From Phormidesmis priestleyi ULC007 (lineage in GTDB: Bacteria; Cyanobacteriota; Cyanobacteriia; Leptolyngbyales; Leptolyngbyaceae), in the NCBI RefSeq assembly GCF_001895925.1, contig NZ_MPPI01000018.1:1-64000 (forward strand): a stretch of 64,000 nt of DNA. The letters run 5' to 3'. Of the stretch, positions 1 to 8,710 are shown one piece after another (the first letter of the stretch is position 1; every line of letters starts with the position of its first letter). The notes under the pieces are model-generated. The model ran no database searches, was not told the DNA's origin, and was given only the letters and a program-made list of their open reading frames with translations. The position numbers and the translations under genes are program-made.

Positions 1-2
1 GG

Positions 3-104
3 CAACAGTCAAGAAAGGCTCAGAACCACACGGTCGATTGGCGATTTACCACCGCAGATGCTCGCGTCAAACTGAAGCGGCTTTATCCCTCAATTCAACC
101 TTGA
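3..104 (+). pseudogene. C-terminal tail of an IS630-like transposase (cut by window edge)
   Basis: Frame 3 is open from the window edge to a TGA at 102-104 and encodes about 33 residues. They contain WRFTTADARVKLKRLYPSI, which I recognise as resembling the C-terminal end of cyanobacterial IS630-family DDE transposases. The N-terminal part, with the catalytic residues, lies outside the window, so I cannot say whether the gene is intact. It converges with the giant kinase gene that ends at 112. Confidence 0.55.
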
Positions 105-111
105 CTCTCTA

Positions 112-3100
112 CTAGAGGGGAATCTTGATTAGAAACATAGTTCCTTTCTCTGGTGCTGAAACACACGTCAATTGTCCAGTATGATTCTTTGTCACAATCT
201 CATAACTGATGGACAATCCTAGTCCTGTCCCTTTACCTGCTGCCTTTGTTGTGAAGAAGGGAACAAACAGCCGTTCTTGTATTGACTCTGGGATGCCAAG
301 TCCATTGTCGGAAATTGCCACCATCGCAAACCTGTCTTCTAGACGGGTGCTAATTTGGATGGTCAAAGAGTTTTGCGTTTTGAGTTGAGTCGGTTGTTCG
401 CCCAACCCCTGCTGCTTGACCTCTACGACCTCTTCAAAGGCATCGATCGCATTTGCCAGTATATTCATAAACACCTGATTAAGTTGTCCAGCGTAGCAAT
501 TGACAAGCGGTAACTCACCATACTCCTTGATGACTTCAATGGCAGGACGGTCTGTTTGAGCTTTGATTCGATGCTGCAAGATTAGCAGCGTACTCTCTAA
601 ACCTGCATGAAGGTCAGCAGGTTGCTTCTCGGCATCCACTCGTGAAAATGTTCGCAGTGACGACATAATTTCACGAATCCGTCCAGTTCCTAATCGCATG
701 GAAGCAATTAATTTGGGTAAGTCTTCCAGGAGATAGTCGAGGTCGATCGCTTCGCGATGTTGCTCAATCTCGGAAGGTGTGGAGTGTTGTTGGTAAAGGT
801 CTAGATGTTCCAGGAGATCTTTTAAGTAGCCCTCTGCGTGTTGCAAGTTGCCTGAAATAAAGCTGACGGGATTGTTGACTTCGTGAGCAACCCCCGCGAC
901 AAGTTGACCCAAACTAGAGATTTTTTCGGTTTGGATCAGTTGCGCCTGAGTTTGCTGAAGACTCTGTAAAGACTGTTCTAGCTGGAGGGCGCGTTCTCGT
1001 TCGCGGGTTTCTGATTTTTGTAGGGCAGCATTAGCAGTTTGCAGCGTTTGATAGAGCGCAGCGTTTTCTAGAGAAACCGCAATTTGAGAAGAGAGCAGAG
1101 ACAAGACTTGCAGGCGATCGCGAGTGAAAGCATGGGTTGTCTGGTTGTTTTCTAGATACAGCACTCCAAACAGTCCACCTTGATAGATCACGGGAAAACA
1201 CAGAATTGATTTAGGCTGGTTTTCTAAAATGTAAGAGTCTGTGGCGCAAGCAGGCTCGATCGTCGCATCATGAATCAACAGCTTTTTTTGAGTGCGGGTC
1301 ACGTAATGGACGAGGGATAGCGGTAAGGCTTGATTGAGCGCGATCGAAACCGACCTGAGAACAGTAATGGTTGCTTGTTCGCTTACGGCTTGAGCAGCGA
1401 TCACGAGTTCGCTGTCTTTTTGTAAAAGCAGGGTGCCTTTTTGCGCTCCTGCACTCTCTAGCACCACACCCATGAGAGTTTCCAACAAGCGGTCGATCTC
1501 AATTTCCTGCGAAATCGCTTGCGAAGCTTTGAGAATCGTTGCCAAATCGAGGACTTGTGAACTACTCGTACTGGTTGAAGAAATATGGGTAACGGAGAAT
1601 GTTTGATCAATCGAGGAGGATTCCCGCCCTGGCTGGTGAATCTCTTGGAGAAGTTGAGGATAGCGTTGTTCTAAATTTGCTAATTTTGCTCTAGCTCCCC
1701 AACCCTGGTAGAGATAGTAGGCATCAACTAGATAAGGTTGAGCAATTTTTTCTTTGCCTCTCGTTAGCCAAAATTTGGCAGCTAATTCATTTGCGAGGGC
1801 GCAGTCTTGAATGAATTCGTTAGCTTTTGCGGCGGCGATCGACTGATCGTATAATTCGATCGCGGTTGCTAAATCACCAGACAATCGAGCGAGTTCTGCA
1901 TCGACTAGGAGATGCTGATGCAAAAAGTTCTCTGGACAGCTTTTTGCCCAAATTTGCATCTGCTGTTGATTAGTTGCCAACTGTTGCCAGTAGTCACCTT
2001 GTTCATTTGAAGTAGCGTCCAAGTACAACGCCGCTAGAGTCAAGGAGTGATAGAAATTAAATTCTGCTAACGAGATGCAGCCTGGAAAGTACTTTAATAA
2101 AGCTTCAGCTTCTTGAATGCAGCGGAGAGCTTCAGAGGGACGATCGTAGAGATACAAAACTTGCGCTTTAAAGATTTGGTAGAAACCAATTCCCGCAGAA
2201 CTCGAACGCTCTTGACAGCCTGCCATAAATTGCTCTTCACTGAGATTCTCTGCGCTGAAATTTTTTGCTTTCGCTGATTGCAGGTTAGAGATAGCTAATT
2301 GGCACGCCATCAGCATATCTTTCACTAACTGATTGTTGGTCTGTTCAGCAAACTTAAAGTAGTCAGAAAACTTAGCAGTCAAAGACTCTAAATCTACACC
2401 CTGGTAGAACGAATTAATGACTTGATGCCCAAGGTTATACCCCGCGAACTGTAATTCTCCAGACTCTAACCCGGCTTGATATCCCTCCATAAACGTCACC
2501 GAATCTTCTTTAAGCGGTCTGACCCAATGATTGACTGAGCCACCGATTACCAGACAAACTTTACATTTCTCAGCCTGATCGTTGAACCTTTCGCTAATGT
2601 TGAGGCTGAGTTGACCAAATTCATAGCCCGATCGATAGTCGCCTAGCATTGAACCCAGAATCAAACCATACTCAGAATAGCCATAGGTTGATTCTGGAAG
2701 TTGACCATAATTTAGGGAGAGATTCACCAGCTTCATCACTGCAATCAGCCAGAGATCTTGATTGGAAAAGTAGGTGGGCGCTCCTAGTGCCATCAGCAGT
2801 TTTGCGGCTGCTTTTTTCTCTGGAATGACCATCTCTGGCTCATTGATCAGCGTTGCGATTTGCGTTCCAGCTAAATGGGCTTTTGCGTTCTCCAGCTCAC
2901 TGTTTAGCGCTGTTTCTAAATTCGACTCAGGCAAATCGATTCCTAATAGTGATAACGCATCCCGTCCAGCTTGAATCGCTTGATCATACTGTGCTTGCAG
3001 TGTGTGAAGAACAATCAACAGCCGATAAATTTCTGTCTTTTCAATGACTGATCTTGCTTTCGTTAAAGTCAAATCAATCAGTTGCTTCGATTGTTCACCG

Positions 3101-5511
3101 TTGCCGATTAAATATTCAATTTCTGCTTGTTCTCGATGGATTGTAAAGGTTAAATCATAATGCTCTGACCAAGCAACTTCGGTTAAGTTTTTTCTAGCTT
3201 GCGTGAGATATTCGCAGGCGGCTGAGTAGGCGGCTGCACTTTTTGCTTTTTTGCCTGCCTGCAAGTTTAAGTTAGCTAACTCCAACTGTTCAGCCGCATC
3301 TGTGATCAGCGTCTGACCCACATTGAGATGTCCAACAAGTTCAAAGACTCGATCGCTACGTTTAATTGGAGTCATTTTTGCGAACAGCAGTCGTCCGATT
3401 TGTAGATGAACAGACTGCTTTTGACTCTCATCAATCAGCGCATAGGCAGCTTGTTGAACCCGATCGTGGAGAAATCTGTAGTTAAAGTGAACTAAACTCG
3501 CATCGTTGCCTATCCGAGAAACTTCTGGTTCGGAGGCTGGTACAATCAATCCTTCTAGCGCGGAGACAAGGGTTTGAGCAATCGCTGAGATAGGCTCTGA
3601 ACAAATGGTAGAAAGGGTTTTGAGGTCAAAGCAATTGCCAATGCAGGCAGCAAACTGGAGAACTTGTTGAGTGGTAGACGGCAGCTTTTTGAGTTTGCCA
3701 ATCATCAATTCCACGACATTATCGGTGATGTCGATCGCTTCAATATCAGCAATATTCCACTGCCAATCTTTCTGATTGAAGTCGAATCGTAGCAGTCTTT
3801 CTTGATAGAGCGTTTTGAGAAACTCGTTGACAAAAAATGGGTTGCCCTCAGTTTTTCGCATCACCAAGTCTGCTAAAGGTTGAATGGCTGTGACGTGGCT
3901 GTGCAATGTCTCTGCAATTAGGTGCGTGACCTGTTCACTCGTCAAGGGAGCAAGCGTGATTTGATGGGGGAAAATTGAGCATTGTTGCAACTCCTCCAGC
4001 AAGATCATGAAGGGGTGGGCAGAGTTGACTTCGTTATCGCGGTAGGCTCCGATCAAAAGCAGGTGGCGAGTTTGTTCATCGGTTAGCACGACTTTAATCA
4101 GCTTTAAGGTTGCAGAATCTGCCCACTGTAAATCATCGAGAACCATTACCAGCGGATGCTCTGGCTGACAAAAGACCCGAATGAAGTTTTGGAAGACCCG
4201 ATTAAAGCGATTTTGCGCCTCGGTAGGTGCAAGGGGCACGATCGGGAGCTGTGAGCCAATAATTTGTTCTAGCTCAGGAATCACCTCAATCATCACTTGA
4301 GCATTGGCACCCAAAACCGCCGTCAGTTTTTCGCGCCATTGATTGAGTCGGGCTTCGCTCTCGGTGAGCAGTTGCCGCATGAGCGACTGAAACGCGCCGA
4401 CGATCGCTGAATAGGGAATGTTGCGTTGCAGTTGGTCAAACTTGCCGGAGATGAAATAGCCGCGTCGCTGCACAATGGGTTTATAGACTTCTTGCACCAA
4501 TGACGATTTGCCGATCCCAGAGTAGCCAGACACCAGCATAAATTCGCTGTTTTGACTGTGAGTGGTGCGATCGAAGGCTTCTAATAACCGTTCAACTTCA
4601 GCGTCTCGACCATAGAGTTTTTCTGGGATTTGAAATCGATCGCACTGATCCTGTTGTCCCAACAAAAAAGGAGTAATCTTCTGGTGAAGCTGCCATTCTT
4701 GCTGACAAATTTCAAGATCATGCTGCAAACCAGAAGCACTCTGATAGCGGTCTTCTGCCATTTTTGCCATCAGTTTAAGCACGATCGCCGATAGCATAGT
4801 GGGAATGGCGCGATCGAGATCCGTCGGCGAAATGGGCTGCCTTGCTAGGTGACAGTGGACGGCTTCTAGGGGATCGGCAGCTTCAAAAGGGAGCCGCTTT
4901 GTCAACAGTTGATAGAATGTCACCCCCAACGAATAGAAGTCGGTGCGATAGTCAACGCCGCGATTCATCCGCCCGGTTTGCTCTGGCGACATATAGGGCA
5001 GTGTCCCTTCTAACCCATCAGGACTGGTCAGCACCTGCGTCTCTTTGGGTAAGAGCGAGGCAATACTAAAATCAGTAATTTTGACTTGTTTAGTAGCAGG
5101 ATTGATCAACAAGTTCGCAGGCTTGATGTCTTTGTGAATCACCCGCTTCTGATGGAGTTCGGACAGAATTTGGGCAATTTGAATCGCGATCGCCAAAAAC
5201 TCGCTCAAATCCAGCAAGTGATTTTTGCAGTAATCTTTGAGGGAAAGGGCACCAAAGTCTTCTAGTATGAGCGCTAGAACGTTGCCCGACGATTCTAGGC
5301 TATAGGGACGGACAATGCTGGGCAAATTGAGATCAGTTGCCAGGATATACTGTTTGCGAAAAATCGCGAGTTCTCTCGGTGTCGAGTTTTTATTTTTAAG
5401 AAGCTTGATGACGACAGGCTTTTGGTCTACTGATCGTTCTCCCCGATAAACCAAAGTTTTAGAGCTTTCGTAGATTTTTTCTGTAACTTGGTATCCAGAA
5501 AGTTTCAACAT
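112..5511 (-). CDS. Trifunctional Ser/Thr kinase - AAA ATPase - GAF - histidine kinase
   Basis: A 1799-residue signalling protein. Residues 1-270 are a Hanks-type kinase: Lys36 in VVIK, the catalytic loop HKDIKPAN with Asp128, and DFS at 147-149 in place of DFG. A large AAA/STAND-like ATPase follows, with Walker A GYSGIGKS at 329-336, then a long helical region. A GAF domain lies around 1345-1500, then a coiled coil, then a histidine kinase with phospho-acceptor His1543 in AHEVNNP, an N box near 1684 and G boxes DNGLGIP and GTGLGLS. This architecture is common in filamentous cyanobacteria and proteobacteria as a multi-input sensor; substrate and signal are unknown. No transmembrane helix is obvious, so it is probably cytosolic. 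No dedicated response regulator is adjacent. An inverted repeat just upstream of the ATG may affect translation. Confidence 0.93.
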   Translation of the reverse strand: MLKLSGYQVTEKIYESSKTLVYRGERSVDQKPVVIKLLKNKNSTPRELAIFRKQYILATDLNLPSIVRPYSLESSGNVLALILEDFGALSLKDYCKNHLLDLSEFLAIAIQIAQILSELHQKRVIHKDIKPANLLINPATKQVKITDFSIASLLPKETQVLTSPDGLEGTLPYMSPEQTGRMNRGVDYRTDFYSLGVTFYQLLTKRLPFEAADPLEAVHCHLARQPISPTDLDRAIPTMLSAIVLKLMAKMAEDRYQSASGLQHDLEICQQEWQLHQKITPFLLGQQDQCDRFQIPEKLYGRDAEVERLLEAFDRTTHSQNSEFMLVSGYSGIGKSSLVQEVYKPIVQRRGYFISGKFDQLQRNIPYSAIVGAFQSLMRQLLTESEARLNQWREKLTAVLGANAQVMIEVIPELEQIIGSQLPIVPLAPTEAQNRFNRVFQNFIRVFCQPEHPLVMVLDDLQWADSATLKLIKVVLTDEQTRHLLLIGAYRDNEVNSAHPFMILLEELQQCSIFPHQITLAPLTSEQVTHLIAETLHSHVTAIQPLADLVMRKTEGNPFFVNEFLKTLYQERLLRFDFNQKDWQWNIADIEAIDITDNVVELMIGKLKKLPSTTQQVLQFAACIGNCFDLKTLSTICSEPISAIAQTLVSALEGLIVPASEPEVSRIGNDASLVHFNYRFLHDRVQQAAYALIDESQKQSVHLQIGRLLFAKMTPIKRSDRVFELVGHLNVGQTLITDAAEQLELANLNLQAGKKAKSAAAYSAACEYLTQARKNLTEVAWSEHYDLTFTIHREQAEIEYLIGNGEQSKQLIDLTLTKARSVIEKTEIYRLLIVLHTLQAQYDQAIQAGRDALSLLGIDLPESNLETALNSELENAKAHLAGTQIATLINEPEMVIPEKKAAAKLLMALGAPTYFSNQDLWLIAVMKLVNLSLNYGQLPESTYGYSEYGLILGSMLGDYRSGYEFGQLSLNISERFNDQAEKCKVCLVIGGSVNHWVRPLKEDSVTFMEGYQAGLESGELQFAGYNLGHQVINSFYQGVDLESLTAKFSDYFKFAEQTNNQLVKDMLMACQLAISNLQSAKAKNFSAENLSEEQFMAGCQERSSSAGIGFYQIFKAQVLYLYDRPSEALRCIQEAEALLKYFPGCISLAEFNFYHSLTLAALYLDATSNEQGDYWQQLATNQQQMQIWAKSCPENFLHQHLLVDAELARLSGDLATAIELYDQSIAAAKANEFIQDCALANELAAKFWLTRGKEKIAQPYLVDAYYLYQGWGARAKLANLEQRYPQLLQEIHQPGRESSSIDQTFSVTHISSTSTSSSQVLDLATILKASQAISQEIEIDRLLETLMGVVLESAGAQKGTLLLQKDSELVIAAQAVSEQATITVLRSVSIALNQALPLSLVHYVTRTQKKLLIHDATIEPACATDSYILENQPKSILCFPVIYQGGLFGVLYLENNQTTHAFTRDRLQVLSLLSSQIAVSLENAALYQTLQTANAALQKSETRERERALQLEQSLQSLQQTQAQLIQTEKISSLGQLVAGVAHEVNNPVSFISGNLQHAEGYLKDLLEHLDLYQQHSTPSEIEQHREAIDLDYLLEDLPKLIASMRLGTGRIREIMSSLRTFSRVDAEKQPADLHAGLESTLLILQHRIKAQTDRPAIEVIKEYGELPLVNCYAGQLNQVFMNILANAIDAFEEVVEVKQQGLGEQPTQLKTQNSLTIQISTRLEDRFAMVAISDNGLGIPESIQERLFVPFFTTKAAGKGTGLGLSISYEIVTKNHTGQLTCVSAPEKGTMFLIKIPL

Positions 5512-5516
5512 GATCG

Positions 5517-5568
5517 TTCTTGGGAAGAGAGGGACATCTAACAGTTAAGGTTTAGCCTTCCCCAAGAA
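5517..5568 (-). promoter_or_regulatory. Leader hairpin immediately upstream of the giant kinase gene
   Basis: TTCTTGGGAAG (5517-5527) and CTTCCCCAAGAA (5557-5568) are inverted copies differing by one bulged base, separated by about 29 bases. The arm nearest the gene ends six bases before the ATG and contains the only purine-rich, Shine-Dalgarno-like stretch (CCAAGAA on the coding strand). Pairing would therefore hide the ribosome site. This is seen in sequence; the regulatory role is inference. Confidence 0.4.
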
Positions 5569-5591
5569 ACAGCTTAACCATCAGGCTGTTT
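5567..5591 (-). terminator. Possible terminator of the ABC importer/Rieske operon
   Basis: AAACAGC (5567-5573) pairs with GCTGTTT (5585-5591) around an 11-base loop, 40 bases past the Rieske stop codon. Only a short T run follows, so it is a weak candidate, and it overlaps the leader hairpin of the next gene. Confidence 0.3.
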
Positions 5592-5630
5592 AGTGATTAA
5601 CACGATCGCTTTCAACTCAAACCGCATCTA

Positions 5631-6656
5631 TTACTCGATCGCGCCATACTTCAAGCCCAGTTGTTTGAGCCATTGGCGATAAGCCAGAGAAGCCCGATCG
5701 CTTGGTAGGTGAAACTCGGCTTGCAGATCCAACGGCAGACGCTTGGGATTATGAGACTCTAAATTGGCGACATCTTGAAGAATGACTTTATCCTGGAATG
5801 CCACCATTTCTGCCTCTGGAATATCGTGGGCATAGTTGAGCGCGCCCCACATCCAACTCAGACATTCTTCTTCACCGATCGGCGTGACGCAATAGAGCAA
5901 AACCATGTAGTTGCCATCAACCGTCTCTTTGCGAAGCGATGCCGTTAAGGGGCGGAGTGCCCAATATTCGTAAGATGCGATTCCGGCTTGCCCAGTGCCA
6001 TCGGGGTCAGGTTGCCAGACGCGGATATCGTGCAGGTAAATGCCGTTCTCACTGGTTGAAACTTCGTAGTCTTCAATGACGGCTTGGTCAGGCTCTCCCA
6101 AAATTCCGGCATGAACAAACGGCAAATGCGCGACATCCAGAAAGTTCTCGATCGCTCTCAACCCACTACAGCGGCAAAAATGCGCTCCACTCAAATACGT
6201 GCGAAAGGTCGGATCGTCCCATTCGGGAAACGGGGTCACATCCTGCGGCGGATTGCCCAGTGAGACAAAAATTACACCATACCGCTCTTGGACTTTGAAG
6301 GATTTTACACACGCTTGTTTGGGTGGCACATAGTTGGGGTGAGCCGGGATGTTTACGCAGTGTCCTTGAGGGTCATAAGCCAAACCATGATAAGAGCAGA
6401 CCAGCGTATTCTCAACGACTTTGCCACCAGAGAGCCTGACACTGCGATGGGGACAGCGATCTTCCCAGGCGGCGATCACCGCAGTATTTTCTCCTCGCCA
6501 CAGCACCAAATCCGTATCCATGAGGCGCGATCGTAACAGCGTTCCTGGCTTCAAGTCTTGCGATCGTGCCAGAGGATGCCAGTCATCCAACAACACGCGA
6601 TCGGTCACTTTGCCATTCGTTTGACTCGCCGAACCTGTTGAAACTGACTCAACCAT
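5631..6656 (-). CDS. Rieske [2Fe-2S] non-heme iron oxygenase
   Basis: 341 residues. The Rieske cluster ligands are visible as CPH (Cys68, His70) and CSYH (Cys87, His90), spaced Cx1Hx16Cx2H. The mononuclear iron site follows as NFLDVAHLPFVH, with Asp174, His177 and His182. This is the alpha-subunit architecture of aromatic-ring or N/O-demethylating oxygenases, about the length of VanA- or NdmA-like demethylases. It is the last gene of the operon, 21 bases after the permease, and shares its direction with a BMP-type nucleoside importer. That suggests it acts on the imported compound, but the substrate is not determinable here. A separate reductase is needed and is not encoded nearby. Pheophorbide-a-oxygenase-like enzymes are also Rieske proteins but are usually longer with a membrane tail, which I do not see. 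Confidence 0.87.
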   Translation of the reverse strand: MVESVSTGSASQTNGKVTDRVLLDDWHPLARSQDLKPGTLLRSRLMDTDLVLWRGENTAVIAAWEDRCPHRSVRLSGGKVVENTLVCSYHGLAYDPQGHCVNIPAHPNYVPPKQACVKSFKVQERYGVIFVSLGNPPQDVTPFPEWDDPTFRTYLSGAHFCRCSGLRAIENFLDVAHLPFVHAGILGEPDQAVIEDYEVSTSENGIYLHDIRVWQPDPDGTGQAGIASYEYWALRPLTASLRKETVDGNYMVLLYCVTPIGEEECLSWMWGALNYAHDIPEAEMVAFQDKVILQDVANLESHNPKRLPLDLQAEFHLPSDRASLAYRQWLKQLGLKYGAIE

Positions 6657-6677
6657 ACCGATCTCCAGAACAACACA

Positions 6678-7643
6678 CTACCGCTCACCCTTGACATAAG
6701 GAATGCCCAAAGCAGCCGGAGCCGCACTGCGACCTGTTCTCCACAACAGCGCAACCAGCGTCAGCACATAGGGCAACATCAACAAAAACTCGTAGGGTAT
6801 ATTTTTAAAGCCTAATGCCTGAATGCGATATTGTAGAGCATCGGCAATGCCAAATAGAAGTGCCCCAATCATTGCCCCCCCTGGCTGCCACCGTGAGAAA
6901 AAGACGAGAGCGATCGCGATCCAGCCTCGCCCGGCGGTGATGTTTTCGGTAAAAATATTGAGTTGCACGACTGTCAACACGGCTCCGCCCAACCCCGCTA
7001 GTGCCGAACCCAGCATGACTGCGCGGTAGCGAATGTGATCAACCCTCAAACCAGACGTATCTACGGCAGCCGGATTTTCTCCTACGGCGCGCAGTTCTAG
7101 CCCCCAGTTGGTGCGAAACAAAAAGAACCAGCACAGAAAAACCAGGACTGCGGTGAGATAGACCATCACATTATGGTTAAAGAGAATGTCACCGACGATC
7201 GGAATGTCAGAGAACCCTGGAATCGCCCAGGAGTCTAATCCTTTCACCCGTGCCCCCGCCAATCCCGCATTTTGGCGAAACACATAGGACGTTAATCCCT
7301 GACCCAGCAGCACCAAGGTTACGCCCGTGACAACTTGATCGCTTCGCAGAGTCACAGTTAGCACTGCCATGATCCATCCCATGACCGCACCTGCCAATAA
7401 GCCTGCTGCCAAACCACCCCAGGCAGCGACGCTAATCATTCCGGTAGACTGCTCAATGCTGTGGGCCGTGATAAACCCCGCCAAACTGCCGACTAGCATC
7501 ACGCCTTCTAAGCCCAGATTCATCACGCCCGATCGCTCGGTGATAATCTCGCCCAAAACTGCCAGCAGCACAGGCACCGCTAATCGGATTCCGGCGGTGA
7601 ACAAAGCGACCCCAAAACTCCAAGTTAAGACTTGTGCCCACAT
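6678..7643 (-). CDS. BMP-type nucleoside ABC transporter, permease 2
   Basis: 321 residues, strongly hydrophobic with about nine membrane spans. It carries the family signature ITERSGVMNLGLEGVML near residue 34 and ELRAVGENPAAVDTSG around residue 182, typical of the NupQ/YufQ permease group of inner-membrane importers for nucleosides or related compounds (BPD_transp_2 family). It lies two bases after the preceding permease gene, so translation is probably coupled. The stop is 21 bases before the Rieske gene. Substrate specificity cannot be read from the permease. Confidence 0.9.
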   Translation of the reverse strand: MWAQVLTWSFGVALFTAGIRLAVPVLLAVLGEIITERSGVMNLGLEGVMLVGSLAGFITAHSIEQSTGMISVAAWGGLAAGLLAGAVMGWIMAVLTVTLRSDQVVTGVTLVLLGQGLTSYVFRQNAGLAGARVKGLDSWAIPGFSDIPIVGDILFNHNVMVYLTAVLVFLCWFFLFRTNWGLELRAVGENPAAVDTSGLRVDHIRYRAVMLGSALAGLGGAVLTVVQLNIFTENITAGRGWIAIALVFFSRWQPGGAMIGALLFGIADALQYRIQALGFKNIPYEFLLMLPYVLTLVALLWRTGRSAAPAALGIPYVKGER

Positions 7644-7645
7644 GA

Positions 7646-8710
7646 TTACAACGACTCCCGTTGGGCGATCGCCTGACCCGCCAACACAAACAACACCACG
7701 ATCGCTTGAATCACTTGCGCGACTGAAGCCGGAATTTGTAGAACCACATTGAGCGACTGGGCACCGACCATCAAGGCAGAAAACAGCAGTGCCGCGACCA
7801 CAACGCCCACAGGTTGACGTTGCCCCAACAGAGCGACCAAAATGCCACCAAACCCAAAGTTATCTGAGATGTCACCTTTGAGACGAGTGTAGGTGTAACT
7901 CACCTCAATAATGCCAGCCAGCCCCGCCAGTCCACCGCTGATCATTAAGGCAATCAGAATGCTGCGGCTCGTATTAATTCCTGCACATCGCGCCACGCTA
8001 AGACGCGACCCCACTGCCCGAAGCTGCAAACCCAGAGGAGTCTGCCACAGCAGAATGTAGACGACCCCCACCAGCCCAAACGCCAGCAGAACGCCCCAAT
8101 GCAATCGAGTGCCTAAAAGCGTCGGAATTTGAGCATTGGCGCTAAACTGAGCCGATTCGGGTAGAAACCCATCGGGCTGTTGTAGGGGCACACGAGCCGC
8201 ATATTGAACCAGCAGAATGCCAATGTAATTGAGCATCAATGTACAAATAATCAGATTCACGCCGCGTTGAAGGTGCAGCAATCCTGCAATGCCACTCCAG
8301 ATCACGCCTCCTAAGATTCCTGCCATGAACATCAGTGGAATCAGCAACCCAGGACCCAAGTCTGGCAAGGCAAGGGCAACCACACTGCCGCAGAGTGCCC
8401 CAATGTAATACTGTCCTTCTGCACCAATGTTCCAGACGCGACAGCGAAAGGCGATCGTCATCCCCAACCCAATGATCAGCAAGGGAGTGGCTCTCAGCAG
8501 CGTTTCAGTCAATTGGCGACCTCCGCCAAAGGCACCCGCCAGCATCACGCCATAAGCTTGCAGAGGATTTGCCCCACTCAACTGAAGCAAAACGGCACCC
8601 AGCAAGAGTGCCAGCAATCCTCCTAGCAGTGGTGCAAGTGATTTCAGTCGCTTCAAAACCCCTGCATGAGTTAGCGCACTCCCTAAATTCAGAACTGATT
8701 CTTCTCTCAT
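7646..8710 (-). CDS. BMP-type nucleoside ABC transporter, permease 1
   Basis: 354 residues with about ten membrane helices. It contains FRCRVWNIGAEGQYYIGAL and LQLRAVGSRLSVARCAGI, the hallmarks of the NupP/YufP permease family, and pairs with the next permease. Its start overlaps the end of the ATPase gene by 4 bases (8707-8710), the classic arrangement for coupled translation. It sits in the inner membrane and forms the channel with the second permease. Confidence 0.9.
   Translation of the reverse strand: MREESVLNLGSALTHAGVLKRLKSLAPLLGGLLALLLGAVLLQLSGANPLQAYGVMLAGAFGGGRQLTETLLRATPLLIIGLGMTIAFRCRVWNIGAEGQYYIGALCGSVVALALPDLGPGLLIPLMFMAGILGGVIWSGIAGLLHLQRGVNLIICTLMLNYIGILLVQYAARVPLQQPDGFLPESAQFSANAQIPTLLGTRLHWGVLLAFGLVGVVYILLWQTPLGLQLRAVGSRLSVARCAGINTSRSILIALMISGGLAGLAGIIEVSYTYTRLKGDISDNFGFGGILVALLGQRQPVGVVVAALLFSALMVGAQSLNVVLQIPASVAQVIQAIVVLFVLAGQAIAQRESL

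Noticed and set aside
7369-7752. 127-codon frame on the plus strand
   Set aside because: It lies wholly antisense to two clear permease genes and has no ribosome site; it is a by-product of their codon use.
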